DNA from: Alopecurus myosuroides
Lineage: Eukaryota > Streptophyta > Magnoliopsida > Poales > Poaceae
Reading direction: 5' to 3'
Assembly (NCBI GenBank): GCA_028641055.1
Contig: CM054062.1
Location: 23,506,536 to 23,570,535 of the forward strand
Length of the DNA stretch: 64,000 nt
Of the stretch, positions 11,481-23,433 are shown piece by piece. Under the pieces are notes generated by a model. The model saw nothing but the letters and a program-made list of their open reading frames with translations, had not been told where the DNA came from and made no database searches. How positions within the stretch are numbered: the stretch's first letter is position 1; every line of letters starts with the position of its first letter. A program made the position numbers and the translations under genes.

Positions 11481-12599
11481 TCATCCTAGATCATTTCCAT
11501 CCATCGCGCCGCCACCACCAGCACCCTTCATCTTGTCCTCCACTTCGTCAAGTGTGGCTGGACTGAGGTGGCGCGTGGCCGCACAAGGCAATATTTGTCT
11601 AGCTTACCATGTGACGGCGGTGACGGCGACGAAGCCGCTCGGTCCGGCGTCATCGGCAACACACATATCACTTCAAATTATACACGATCCGGGTGAGTTG
11701 TCTTCCAATAATTTTAAACTTTGATGGAAGAACCGACCTGCCCACGGATTGATGAGATGGACACCATCTAAACCACATATCTCCCGCCGTCCAAGCTATA
11801 CGTGTTGAATCACACGCAACCAGTTAAAAAATAAAGAAAAAGTAAAACGTAAACACCATAGGGCCTCGTTCCCACCTAAACCAACACAACCCAACCCTAG
11901 CACGCACCCAACATCTCCCTCGATTCCCTTTCTCGCATTTGCCACCACCTTTGATCCAACCCGCCCCAGCACCTCCTCCGGCCGGCCTTGTCCGCTCCGG
12001 CTGGCCTCCATCCGTGCAGCCACTTCTGGCCGTCCCTGGCCCCGCCACGAAGAGCTGCAGTCGTCTCTAGGGAGCCGCTGCACAAGACGGTGCAGAGGAG
12101 GCGAGTGGCGGTGTGGCCTTGTATGCTCGCCAGCGCGCGCGCCCGTGCTGGAACCCACGGGCGCCCCTTAGTTGACATCGCCTGCCCACGTCACCGACAG
12201 TGTCTACTGCACGTCGACAGCTAGGACGCGTCAGCGGTGACCTGCATCTCCGCCACGCTGCTGCAGCTCCAAGTAATCTACATCCTTGTTCGTGACCGCC
12301 GGAAACAAGGAGTGGAGGGAGGCGTGCTGCTGCACAAGGCACAGCTCCGGTGGATGTGGGATCTGCGGCGACCTCGAGTGCACGCCAAGGCCATTTCAAG
12401 AATGGCCAGTGCAGCGCCTCGTCTACGTAGTTGACGGCCGGTTAGACATCTCCTTCTTCCCCAAGCCCTTGGAGTCTCACTAGTGTAGAAAATATTACAT
12501 CTTGTGCTGCTTGTACTGCTGCCTAGGACAAACTAGTTGGGATGTTTCTATTGTGATTCGTCTCATGCCTAGGAGAGGAGAGGAGCCTCGTTTCACCTA
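11481..12599. other. Unassigned GC-rich segment, possible captured gene fragments
   Basis: No protein family was recognised. An ORF at 12,286-12,483 (plus, 65 codons) has a cysteine cluster (CCCTRHSSGGCGICGDLEC) and ends at TAG before the MITE. A minus ORF at 11,796-12,158 is arginine-rich and looks like a shadow of GC-rich sequence. The base composition is unlike the surrounding AT-rich transposons. It could be a host-gene fragment carried by the CACTA element, but that is not established. Confidence 0.4.
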
Positions 12600-12857
12600 C
12601 TCCCTCCGTCCGCGAATAAGTGTACTTCTAGCTTTTGGTCTAAGTCAAACTTTTAAAATTTTGACCAACTTTTACGAAAAAATTGTAACATATATGACAT
12701 GAAATTGGTATATTGTGAAACTACATTTCGATACGGATCTAGTGGTACTAATTTAGTGTCATAAAATCTAGCACTTTTTCCTATGTAGTTGATCAATACT
12801 ATAAAAGTTTGACTTTGACCAGAAGTTAAAAGAACACTTATTCCCGGACAGAGGGAG
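12600..12857. mobile_element. Stowaway MITE (258 bp)
   Basis: The inverted ends are CTCCCTCCGTCCGCGAATAA and, from the other side, CTCCCTCTGTCCGGGAATAA. The element is flanked by TA on both sides (12,598-12,599 and 12,858-12,859). Size, ends and TA duplication match grass Stowaway MITEs, which are moved by Tc1/mariner transposases. No coding capacity. Confidence 0.95.
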
Positions 12858-13048
12858 TAGGAATCTAGGATGGATCTCACTACTAGGGTAGCTGCAGCTT
12901 AGATTTCCTGGAAACAAGCCAGTGTGTATGAAGTGTTTGCGTACTTGTTTCTCATGGTAAATGCTCATTGCTAAATGACCACATGGTGATCGTAACTTGA
13001 ACCTAAATTGAAATATAGGGCACATTCATATTCTTATATGCTTTTCTC
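12858..13048. other. Short unassigned segment between the MITE and element G
   Basis: 191 bp without a recognisable gene or repeat. It ends at an 18-bp sequence (13,049-13,066) that also occurs at 12,385-12,402. Confidence 0.4.
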
Positions 13049-13312
13049 CCAAGGCCATTTCAAGAACACTCTCTCCAATATTTTGATAATAGAGATATTC
13101 ACTATTCTAAACCACCTGATCAATGCTTAGATGAATTTGATAATTACGTTGTTAAGCAAGATAATTTTAATATGAGGATACATAATCATCTAATGGAAAA
13201 CTCTAGAGCTATTGATAATTTGCATGGTATTATTGAGAGAACCTCTAATGATGTTAAAATGCTTGTTAAACATTTTTGTATGGTTCAAAATCAAATTGAT
13301 CAACTCACTAAA
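13049..13312 (+). pseudogene. gag N-terminal fragment of G
   Basis: From 13,049 one frame is open to the H insertion, with content such as NRDIHYSKPPDQC and ERTSNDVKMLVKH. This helical, charged sequence is typical of gag from grass Athila-like elements (family assignment from general knowledge). The frame continues beyond H at 17,160 (LTK then VQKDLLAS), which shows that H was inserted into an open gag. The true start codon is missing because the element is truncated on the left. Confidence 0.7.
13308..13312. other. Target site duplication of H (left), CTAAA
   Basis: CTAAA precedes the LTR start at 13,313 and is repeated at 17,160-17,164 after its end. Confidence 0.93.
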
Positions 13313-14113
13313 TGTGACGCCCCGGGATCGGGCACTATGCAGATTTCAGAATTTCCGCCAAAATCCGCATAATAACCGATTCCAGGTTGCCACTTGTGAT
13401 AACATTACAACAGTCCACGAATATTCCGCAACAACAACAGAAAAGATATATACAAGACGACTCAAACGAGTCAAGGATACAACTGATACAATACAAAGAT
13501 CCAAATAACAGCGGAAGAAACAACATAGCGCCCGACTACGGACAAGGTACAAATTGGACTAAGAGTCCTGAAGTTAACCGATGGCGTCCAATCCCTGCCC
13601 AGGCCAAGCCGGAGGGATTCCCAAGCTAACGTCGTCAGACTTCAAACCTGTTGACTGCAATGTGGAATATGCAGCCACGAAAATGAATTCGTGGGTCAGT
13701 ACGGTTAAGTACTGGCAAGTGGATAACCCATACTCACAAGATACCAGCGTAACCGATCATCACAAGATACAAATACCTTGGCGTACAACGGAAGGAAGGG
13801 GTTATTGCAAAGAAGCGGCAACGGGGAGCACTAACAAACTAAAGAGACGCGCTACAACTTCCGGCTAAAAGAAAGGGACAAGATAGCGCGACAAAATCCA
13901 ACTATAACTACTCACCAAACAATACCCATCCAGTGTTACCCCCTACTAAGGAAGCAACCCAAGGAAAACTCACACTGTTGATTAAGGTGAAGTTCAGGTT
14001 ATTGTGACAATATTCCTATTACTAGTCAAATTATTATTAGTTAGGTGTAAGTTGTCTGAGTACTTGTTAGCCAGCACTTTCACCAAGTCGTCACATAACC
14101 GCGGACAACACGG

Positions 14114-14141
14114 CTTCTCGAGAAGATTCATCCCTGCAGGG
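14114..14141. promoter_or_regulatory. Double palindrome block in LTR H
   Basis: CTTCTCGAGAAG at 14,114-14,125 and CCCTGCAGGG at 14,132-14,141, the same pair as in A, B and C. Confidence 0.6.
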
Positions 14142-15112
14142 GGTGCTCCAGTACCCGTACACACTCAAGCCACCAACTAAAACTCAGGTTGGCTCGACAC
14201 GACCCAAACCGTCTCTACAACCCATCCTAGGAGCCACGGAGCTATAAGGTCCCGGCCAGTCCGACCTAACCTAAGCGCAAGGATGAAAACCACACCCCCG
14301 GCACCACAAGCCTCGCCCTATATGCATCATCATAACCATCATAATCATCATCAACCATGGGGGCGCCTCCCATTATGCATATGCGCAAATGGAACGCCCG
14401 AACTAAGTGTGGCTCTTCGGACAAGCTGCAAATCAGGTCTAAGTCGAGGGGGGTCCCATACTACCTCCCGGATGCGGTGAGCACGCTCATCATGGATCAA
14501 TGGACAAGACCCTTTTCCAAGTTTCGACACCAGCAGGCTCCAAAACCACGCCGGTCCTCCTGCCGGTGCCTTATCATCAAATTATTATTACCCCAAACAT
14601 TAACATGTTGTTGATTAAATTGAAACCCAACTATCAAACTAAACAGGTGATACGACAAAGGACAACAAGACTCGAGCACAAACAAATCTAAGCATGCTAC
14701 TACGACACGAGGGCCAACAAGGTAAACAAGAAACAGGTAATAGGAAGTGGAAGGAAGGCTATATCATGGTTGCAAGGTAAACATATGATAGGATCGAGAC
14801 ACAAGCATCGAATCATAAGGCTAGCATAAGAACAACGGAAAGAATCAGTAACAAGTGATGAAAGGCAGCCATAGGTAGCAAGTGAGTATACTTGCCTGGA
14901 ATCCAGCAAGTAGAGGTACATCCGAAGAACTTGTCGTTGCTCACATCATCTCAACGTCCTATCTGCGAAGAAGCAACGAACTAGAACAAACACCGGATGC
15001 AACAATTACTACTACGGCAAAAGATCCAGCATGATCAAGCTATGGATGCATGACAAGTTTAAGGATGCATCAAAGATAAACTAGTTGACATGGTAAACAT
15101 GTTTAAATGGGC

Positions 15113-15138
15113 CCATATGCAATTTGGATTGCATATGG
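15113..15138. promoter_or_regulatory. 11-bp inverted repeat CCATATGCAAT/ATTGCATATGG in LTR H
   Basis: Perfect arms with a 4-base loop (TTGG), in the position equivalent to the repeats in A, B and C. Confidence 0.6.
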
Positions 15139-16202
15139 AAAAGCCCATGAATTTAATGTTGAATTAAATGATCAACAAATAACCATCATGTGAAAGTTGA
15201 TTAGAATGATTCATGGATGATGAAAACAATAAGAAAACAACAATAGCTTCAGTTTGATATGTTGTTTACCAAGTTTGGAATTTTTATTTATTAAGTTATG
15301 AAATTTGGCCTCTTAAGTGAGTTACACAAACATTTATTGTTTTCACCAATTTTAATTGTTCAAAATAGATAAAAAAATGATATTTGGAAGAACACAAAAT
15401 TTTAGATGGAATACATATTTCATTTGTTGAATTTGGATTTTAGATGAGCAAGTTATTAAATTGACAATTTTAAATGCATTAATTAAGAAATAGTTGTTTT
15501 CAGCAATTTAATTTATTCAAAATAGAAAACAAAGTTTATATTTGGAAATCTTATTCAATTTTGCATGGAAAACATATTTTACATGTTGGAATTGGATTTG
15601 AATTGCCCAAGTTATGAATTTTGCAATTTAAAAGGTTTAATTAAAGCATTGAATTATTAAACCAATTTTAATTAGGAAAAAACAGGGAACAAATTGTATT
15701 GAAAAGGTTGAAAACATGTAGCAAATGTTTCACTGAACATTTTGAGCTATTAAACATAATTTTTGGATCATTATTGAATTTAATATGCAATTCTTCATAA
15801 GTATTTTATTCTGCCCTTTTCAGTAAACAGAAGAAAACATGTTCAAATTTAATTCAACTGTGACCAAATAAAATACCAATGTGTAGAGTTTGTTAAGACA
15901 AATTTTTAGAGCCCAAGTTTGCTCAAATTGGATGAACAGAACTCAAGTTATGAAATTCCAAAGTTTCAAATTTTTATTGCATTTTCTGTATTTAATTATT
16001 TAGTGCAAAAATTATTACAGAAACATGTTGCAACTTTGACATTAACAGAAAGAGCACAAGATTTTGAATCTATAGAAACTTGAATCATTGAAATTGGATC
16101 AATATTCAATTTGTTATTGATTTTACAATAAAGGCTCGGATTTGTTTTTCTGGAATTCGGGAAATAAAAGGAAAAGGCTGAGAAAAAAGGAGGTGGCTTT
16201 GC

Positions 16203-16275
16203 ACCGGGGGGGGATTCGAACCCGGGGCTGCTGGGCGTGCGTACGGGGTGCTAGCCACTGGGCTATTGTCGTTGT
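16203..16275 (-). other. tRNA-like module with A box and B box in LTR H
   Basis: On the minus strand TAGCCCAGTGG (A box, within 16,251-16,265) is followed after about 28 bases by GGTTCGAATCC (B box, 16,212-16,222). Both match the RNA polymerase III consensus and are spaced as in a tRNA gene. The flanking arms do not form a clean acceptor stem, so this is tRNA-like rather than a working tRNA gene. It could come from a SINE or tRNA captured by the ancestral LTR. Confidence 0.7.
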
Positions 16276-16790
16276 TGTGTAGGGTTACAGATCTCAGGGA
16301 AGATGAAGTGTACCGACGCCGTATTTACTGACGAAACTGAAGAACGATGTACTGCACGGGACATGATCGATCAGCGATGGTCGACGGTGCCGCTCGATGG
16401 CGGGGCACCCAGAGCAGGAGGAGGAGGCAGAGAGGTGTACCGAAGTACGGGAGTCTCACCGAGCGGTTGGGGTCGAAGCAGGAAGGGTCGTGGATGATGG
16501 AGACGTACAGGAGGTGACCCAGATGCCACCTGCGTACACCTGGACGGAGGAGGAAGAAGATCATGGCGGGGCTGGTTTGGGCGTCCTCGGGCGCCGATCT
16601 TCCGCGTAGATGACGAGGATGGAACGGAGGTTCCATTCCCGCAGCTATGGAAGCACGACGGAGACCATGGCAGCGAGGTGACGGCGAGGTCCTCCGGTTC
16701 ATCTCTCTGGATAAAGAAAAAATTGAGAGGAAGAACAGAGAGATGGGGAGAGAGATGGTGGCGGCTAAAGGGGAAGGAGGGAGGAGAGGC

Positions 16791-16823
16791 TAGGGTTAGG
16801 GTGAAGGAGAGGGGCTTTATGGA
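16791..16823 (-). promoter_or_regulatory. Putative core promoter of LTR H
   Basis: The minus strand reads CTCCATAAAGCCCC (16,814-16,823 region) followed by CACCCTAACCCTAG, a TATA-like site then a telo-box-like motif, as in A, B and C. Confidence 0.45.
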
Positions 16824-17159
16824 GGAGGGGAAAGGTGAGAGGGAGGGGACCATGGAGGTGGACAGGGACATGTGGGGGGATCACGTTCTCCTCTGTCCGT
16901 ACGAAGAAGACGCAGGGAGGTGGGCTCAAGGGGAGAGGAGATGGGCTGGTTTGGTGGGCTGCCTCCCCTTTTTTTTGAGGAATAGCTTTGGCAACTAATA
17001 AATAAGATTGAGACGACAAAGTAATTGCAGAAAATTAGAAAAGAAAGATTTGATCAATTTCGAATTGTTTGCCGGTTTTAAATGCAGGATGATGATTATG
17101 CTATGAGATGCACAAAAGAAAACAAACAAGCTAATTAGGGAAAAAACCCGGGCGTTACA

Positions 17160-17629
17160 CTAAAGTGCAAAAAGATTTGCTAGCTAGTGCTTCTAGAAAA
17201 AAACATGTTTGGGAAATAATTACTTGAAGTGGTGTTTCTACTCAGGATCCCTTGTATCCTGAGGGACATCCTATAAGATTTGAACAAGATTCTCAGCAAC
17301 CTAAAAACAATAGTTGTCCTTCTAAGAAAAAGAAGAAGAGACATAAAACTGTTGTAGAATCTCCTGAACCTGCTAAAGATCCTAATAGTATATCTATCTC
17401 TGATGCTGAAATTGAAAGTGGTAATGATAAAAGTGATGCTTCTGATAAAGAAGAAATTGTAGTTGAAACTGAAAAGAAAACTAAACTGCAAAGTATACCA
17501 AGGAGGATTTCATTGCTAATAAACATGGTAAAGAAAGAGAACCCTGGGTACAAAAACCAATGCCTTTTCCTAATAAGAAACATAAATGAAAGGAAGAAGA
17601 GCATTATAATAAATTCTGTGAGTGGATAA
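17160..17629 (+). pseudogene. gag continuation of G, downstream of H
   Basis: The gag frame resumes after the second CTAAA and reaches a stop near 17,226. A second frame (17,252-17,629) continues with a lysine-rich block (SKKKKKRHKT) and an acidic serine-rich stretch, then shifts again before the gag-protease ORF. Basic tracts are common at the end of plant gag proteins. Stops and frameshifts show that this copy is inactive. Confidence 0.65.
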
Positions 17630-18161
17630 ACCTTTCTTTTTGCAAATCCCTTTAACTGATGTTATTCAACTGCCTCCTTATTCAAAATATATGAAAACTA
17701 TTGTCTCTAACAAAAGGAAAATTCCTAATGAGGAAATTTCCACTATGCTTGCTAATTACTCTTTCAATGGCAATGTTCCAAAGAAGCTTGGAGATCCTGG
17801 TATTCCCACTATTCCTTGTTCTATTAAATATAATTATGTTAGAACCGCTTTATGTGATTTAGGAGCAGGAGTTGGTGTTATGCCTTTTTCTCTCTATAAG
17901 AGTCTCTCTCTGAAAAAATTGATACACACTGATATATCTTTGCAAATGACTAATAAATCTACTGATATTCCTGTTGGTATATGTAAGCATGTTCATGTTC
18001 AAGTGACTACTAATTGTTTGATATTAACTGACTTTATTGTGTTGGAAATGCCTGAAGATGATAATATGACTATTATTCTTAGGAGACCTTTTCTTAACAT
18101 TGCAGTGGCTGTTATTGATTGCAATCAAGGAAAAGTAACTTTTAATGTTAATGACAAATAG
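17622..18161 (+). pseudogene. gag-protease ORF of G, Athila-like (179 codons)
   Basis: The ORF carries LPPYSKYMKTIVSNKRKIP, then GDPGIPTIPCSI, then ALCDLGAGVGVMPFSLYKSL, the retroviral-type aspartic protease active site in its Athila form (CDLGAG in place of DTGA). A second protease hallmark near the end is ILRRPFLNIA. The family assignment is from known grass Athila elements. The frame begins after a shift from the upstream gag. No RT follows, so the element depended on others for replication. Confidence 0.75.
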
Positions 18162-21100
18162 CACACTGTTTATTTTCCCAAGAAGATTGATAGGAGATAT
18201 GGTCTAAATTCAATTGAAAATATTGAGACCATAAAGATTGGAGAATTATATTGTCCCATTCCAATTCAAGCAAAAGAATATGAAATTATTATGGTTGGGA
18301 CTATGTCTATCAAGGTTGAAGTAACATAATCATTTAGTGAAAAGCAAATTTTTGCTTCATATAAAAAAAATTGGTAACAAGACTTGATCAACCTTGTTAA
18401 CAAAGTGATTTTGAATGAAGAGAACAATATTTTCACTTTGTTTTCACCTTCACCATTATGTTTTCACCATGTTATCACCTTGGTACCTTAGTATAATTAT
18501 GTTTTCCACCATCCATAGTCATGTTTTCGTCATGTTTTCATCTTGATTACTCTGGATACTCATGTTTTCACCACCCATAATTTTGTTTTTGCCACTTTCA
18601 CCTTTGTTTTCACTGGTCATTTGCCTATTGGAGTGTCCTAGAACCTATGTAGTTATGGTTTTTTTTCACCTTTCCACATTTGTTTTTCTCGTTTTTAATT
18701 ATTTATTAAATTTTGGAAATTGCTCAAAAATGAAGTTTCTCTAAAAATTCCAGAAAAAATATATTAAAATTCTACGTCAAAAATGAGGCAGAGAGGCACC
18801 TGGTAGACCCCAGGGGGGCCACCATGAAGGCACACCATGCATGGGCGCAACCTGGCCCTGGTGGCGCCTACAAATGGTGTGGGCCCCCTGGCCCTCCACT
18901 AGCTCTCATCCCTGCCAAACACTCCACTCTCTCTCTCCCAAACTCGAAAACATTCCTGAAACCCGAGCTCTTACTGTTCTTCTTCGTGAATTTCTCGATC
19001 TCTTTGCTGAGCCCATCATTTTTGCTGAAATTTGCTGCATTTTCTCTCCGGTATGTGACTCCTCCGATTATCCAAGTAGAATTTTATTTGCTGGAGTATT
19101 TCTTGAGTATTTTGGTACTGTAGGTGACAGATTATGTGAGTTTGCATTCTTGATTTGTGTGAAATAATTTAGTTTTGATGCATGTTTAGCCCTCCTATAA
19201 GTCTCTATAGTAGTCCCGAATGGCAGGGAAGGATGGTCACTCTCAGAGAGCGAGTTGGATGCATACATTGAGCAGCATCCCCAACATGTAGAGGGTGTTG
19301 GAGAGGGGGACGAAAATGATTTCGTTCAGCCCTCCGACATTATGGGGTTTCCATACCAGCACCCCGGTTATGATTTTGCGCATGCTGCTTCATCTTCTTC
19401 ATGGGCGCCTGAGTACGACCATGCTAGGGACAAACCACCAGCGTGGGGACACTTCCGGCGCCACGACTGATCTCAACTTAGGCCAAAAGCCTAATCTTGG
19501 CGGGAGGTATGCCGACATAACGCTCATCCATATATCACATTTCTGTCGGTTCTTTGTATATCCATGTTTTCGTTTCTTTCGCTTCTTTCGTTTCTTTCGT
19601 CTTTATTGTTTTTTTCTTGCTTTCCAGAACACAAAAAGACCAAAAATATTTCCGTTGTTTCTCTTTATTTGCTTCTTTAGTTTCTTTTGTTGGTTTGCTT
19701 TAATTTCTTATTTTAGTTTTTTATTCAAAAATACAAAAAGATTTTCCTTTGTTTGTTTGTTTTCCTTCTGTTCTTGTTTTAAATTCAAAAACCCAAAAAT
19801 ATTTTTTGTTCTTCTTTGGTTTTGTAAAGTTTGTTGCAGAGTTCAGTAGTCCTCCGTGACTCCATGGGAGCTTGGTTATCATTCTATATTATTCAATCCA
19901 CACGAGTGAAGGGCAATAATGACGATTTACGACAATCCAAGTTGTAGTGAGAGGCTGGTATGAACTCTATTTGTTTTCATTTTTATACATATACTCATCC
20001 ATGTGGACATGATTAGTTTGTTCGTGTAAGGTGTATGTTATTTAATCGATGCTTAGTAGTTCGTGCTCTCTCATGTTTATTTCCAACTTATTAATATTAG
20101 ATAGCATGTCGTATAAATTTTTGCTTGCATTGTTTTATTCATAGAAGGGTATGAAATTGTGGTATCTCCCTCTGAATGTTTTGCTTGAATCGACTTGGCA
20201 CATGCTCTCGCATGCATAAGACTGAAAACAAAACGTCAATTAAGCCTCGATGATATTTTTCCTCGGAGTATTTGTATCACTTTTATATCCCCGTTAATTT
20301 TGTTTTGTCGCAAGCATGATTATGACAGTTGTTTCTCTCTTGATTGTCGCTCCTAGTCTATTGCTAGCCTTCACATGTACTGAGTATGAGATCTACTCGT
20401 GCATCAAACTCCCAAAACCAAAGTTTTCCAAATGTGTCCACCATACCTATCTATATGTGGTATTTCACTGCCACTCCAAGTAAATTCTCATGTGCTACCT
20501 TTAAAACCTTCAAAAATTATTCTTGTTTTGTGCCCCTATTTTAGCTCATGAGGACGTAAATAGAGAATATTTATCTCGCTTGTTAATTGGACTTTGCACA
20601 CCTGAACTAGTGGCTTCATCCGCTTATCCAAATGATAGAAGAGCTGGCAGCGGGGTGTCCAGCCCCAAAATTGGTTACTATAAATTCTCTTCACTATTTT
20701 TGCCCCTGATTTATCAGCCAAAGCATAATTGTGTAAACAAAAGAAAACAGGGATGACCTTCTATACCAGCTGCATACTTCAATGGGAGCCACTCTTGTGA
20801 AGTCTAGTTGGCTTATGACGTACTATATTGTCTGTTTACCATTCGTTGACATAATCATACACCTATCTACAAAAATGTTTTCAATACCTATGTTTAAAAA
20901 ATAAAAAGCTCTAGCACACGAGTTAATCCATGCTTCCCTCTTCGAAGGGCCTTTATTTTACTTTTATGCTGAGTATTCACCTTTTCACTTTATGCACGTT
21001 CTTGAGAGCATAGCTATCATTCTTAGTTTAATGTGCTTGTCCCAGAACACTGTTGATTGGGGGTATAACTTTGATGCTTGTATCTTTGATATCCTTACTT

Positions 21101-21430
21101 CTAGTCTTCACTTGAACTTCAGAGGTGCCTTGACATTTACGTTTTGCACCATTATTAAGGGCAAGCGAATACACTTTATTGTACCCTATTATGAACATTG
21201 CAATCCTGCAGATTGATATATTTCATGTTGTTTATTATTAGTGTGTTGGTATCTCTTCATGGTTTGCATAACTGCTAGGTGACTTTATCTTGCATACCTC
21301 TTATTATGAATTGTCTAAGCACTTGATCATATAGTGAGAATATTTACGTCATATGAAACAAATGTGTTCGTAAAAGTTCTTTTATCGCACTCAGTAGTCA
21401 ACTGAATTGCTTGAGGACAAGCAATAAGCT
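18162..21430 (+). other. Long 3' non-coding region of G
   Basis: 3.3 kb between the protease ORF and the polypurine tract. There is no RT, RNase H or integrase. A GC-rich patch (18,780-18,910) and a short ORF at 19,255-19,470 (71 codons, acidic, Tyr/His-rich) are present, but no domain is recognised. The segment around 20,380-20,520 resembles the spacer found downstream of pol in Athila elements. The rest is AT-rich with nothing identifiable. Confidence 0.6.
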
Positions 21431-21444
21431 AAGCTTGGGGGGAG
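21431..21444 (+). other. Polypurine tract of G
   Basis: AAGCTTGGGGGGAG lies one base before the LTR start and would prime plus-strand DNA synthesis. The same AAGCTTGGGG motif is used by D. Confidence 0.88.
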
Positions 21445-21445
21445 T

Positions 21446-22843
21446 TGATACGTCCAAAACGTATCTGCTTTTCCGAACACTTTTGCTATTGTTTGCATCT
21501 AAACTTGTGAGTCTTGGATACAACTAACACAGACTAACGTAGTTTTTTGCAAAATTACCTTGGTGTCTCGTTTTGTGCAAAAAAATCAACTTTCAGGAAA
21601 TTGCCCGGAAAAGATCCTGAAGTCCCTATTTTACCCCAAGATCCCCGGAGTCAGAAGAAGAGCCGGAGGAGGGCAAGGAGGGGCCCACACCATGCCTGGG
21701 CGCCCCTTAGGCCGCGCCTACAGGTGGTGTGGTGGCCCCAGGGCCCAGGCACCCCATCGGGCCCCCCTTTCGAATACTTATGCCCCGTAAATCTAAAACC
21801 GAGGGGGTTCGTAATATTCCATAGAAACACATCAGAGCGCCGCCGCAACCTCGAAACTCAATTTGAGGATCAGAAGTTCCTGTTCTGGCGCCCTGCCAGG
21901 ATGGGATTTAGAGGAGATCATCGCCATCGTCACCACCACCACTTCTCCATCAACCATCCATGATTCCCCCATCCATGTGTGAGTAATCCCCGCTATAGGT
22001 TGCGAGGGGTGGAAGGGATTGGATGAGATCATTCATGTAATAATGCTAGATTGTTGGGGCATAGTGGCTAGTATCCGTTGTTAGTGCTTTTTATCGTTGT
22101 TGCAAATTGTTATGCTTAATGCTTGTCACTAGGGCCCGAGTGCCATGATCTCATATCTGAACATGTTATTGTTTCATGAGTATAATTATGTTTATTTATC
22201 ATATCTGCAAGTTGTTTACACACATTGTTTGTCCGGAACCCGAGGCCCCAAAGTGACAGAAATTGGGACAACCGGAGGGGATGGCTGTGATGTGAGGATC
22301 ACGTGTGTTCACGGAGTGTTAATGCTTTACTCTGGTGCTTTATTAAAAGGATCACCTTTATTACCAGTAGTTTCCCTCGAGGCCCCGCTGAAAACGGGCT
22401 TGTAGGACAAAAGATGTTGCTCAAGTTTTTCATTGCGAGCACGTATGACTAAGTTGGAACACATGCCTATGCTTTGCCTAGAACTTGGATGCTTTATTAT
22501 TATCTATCTGCAATGCCCATGTTTTGATTATTATATGAACTATCTTATCCATGCAACGCCCATTCATCCATCCCTATGCCTACGATACGTTAATCTTGCT
22601 GCTTTCCGCAAATTCTACTGTTGTTACTATTTTACTCCTGATGTTATTTTACTACTACTGCTGCTATAAAACTGTTACCATTGATAAATTGTTGCGAGCA
22701 AGTATACTTACAGGTGCATCTGAATTGACAACTCAGTTGTTAATGCTTATAAATATTCTTTGGCTCCCCTTGTGTCGAATCAATAAATTTGGGTTTTACT
22801 TCCCTCGAAGACTGTTGCGACCCCCTATACTTTTGGGTCATCA
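21446..22843 (+). repeat. 3' LTR of G (1,398 bp)
   Basis: It starts TGATACGTCC after the polypurine tract and ends TTGGGTCATCA at 22,843, where the sequence changes to the E spacer. TG...CA ends are correct. A GC-rich segment around 21,640-21,790 is the likely promoter area. The ORFs in it are chance. Confidence 0.85.
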
Positions 22844-23433
22844 CATTCCCTCTCGGTACGGGTTTTTGGCTAGCAAGGCTGTGTAGCAAGCATAAGAGTT
22901 GAGGGAAACAAACAAATATACATGTGATATAAAAAAATCATGCGATCTTCCTTGGAAGTACAAACGATCTTATCTTGAGAATACTAAGCTTATTAGCCAA
23001 CAAGAAAGAAAGATAATGGAATAATGTATCTACATGCATCTCCCTCTTTTCTACTTAAGCCTCAAAGTATTTTTTCTACTGACCAATGCTAATTTTGGCA
23101 AAACCAAATAGATTAACTTGATGTTCCCAAAGTGACACCAATACTAACAACAAGATCAATCATATCACATAAATTGCAAACTAAAATAAGGTGTTCAGAA
23201 AGTAAATGATAAAACTTCTCATTAATATTTCATAACGGCAACTCACACCAAGGGATGCATAGATAACCAACTAAAGGAGAGATACTTCCACACTGAAAAC
23301 CATCCTATATGGTAACTTCTCTACTCATGATATGACTATACTAAAAAGTAAAAAGGTGAAAGATAATGGTGCGATACCGCGGCAATCCCCCAAGCTTGGA
23401 ACAAGCCAAGGGGATGCCAATACCAATGGCGAA
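22844..23433 (-). other. 3' spacer of E downstream of its 3' ORF
   Basis: AT-rich non-coding sequence. A polypurine-like tract (complement of CCCCCAAGCTTGG, about 23,387-23,399) lies just after the 3' ORF. No LTR terminus is recognisable before the junction with G at 22,843/22,844. Confidence 0.65.

Larger units (their letters stand above)
13313..17159 (-). mobile_element. Element H: solo LTR (3,847 bp) of a long-LTR Gypsy family
   Basis: The sequence runs from TGTGACGCCCCGGG to CCCGGGCGTTACA and is flanked by the 5-bp duplication CTAAA. It has no internal region, so it is a solo LTR left by recombination between two LTRs. It shares with A, B and C the two palindrome blocks, a TATA/telo-box promoter, a tRNA-like module and the order of AT-rich and GC-rich parts, and by that order it lies on the minus strand. 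Its termini and most of its sequence differ, so it is a separate family. Its ORFs overlap on both strands and are not genes. Confidence 0.92.
13049..22843 (+). mobile_element. Element G: Athila-like non-autonomous Gypsy element, 5' truncated, interrupted by solo LTR H
   Basis: Plus-strand gag fragments (13,049-13,312 and 17,160-17,629), a gag-protease ORF (17,622-18,161), a 3.3-kb untranslated region, a polypurine tract and a 3' LTR ending at 22,843 are in the right order for one element. No RT or integrase is present and no 5' LTR precedes the gag, so it is both non-autonomous and truncated. Its right end abuts the 3' spacer of element E, so it probably inserted into E and its left flank was later lost. 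Confidence 0.83.

Noticed and set aside
12878..12888. CACTACTAGGG as a second CACTA terminus
   Set aside because: No subterminal repeats follow and no partner end was seen; ten matching bases are not enough.
12385..13066. 18-bp repeats as a LINE or SINE target duplication
   Set aside because: The segment between them has no poly-A tail or LINE/SINE feature.
14283..14480. His-rich small ORF in LTR H
   Set aside because: Comes from a cat/cac-rich low-complexity stretch; not conserved in related LTRs.
16371..16871. 166-codon minus ORF in solo LTR H
   Set aside because: Low-complexity Ser/Pro/Arg composition in a GC-rich LTR core with overlapping frames on both strands; no domain.
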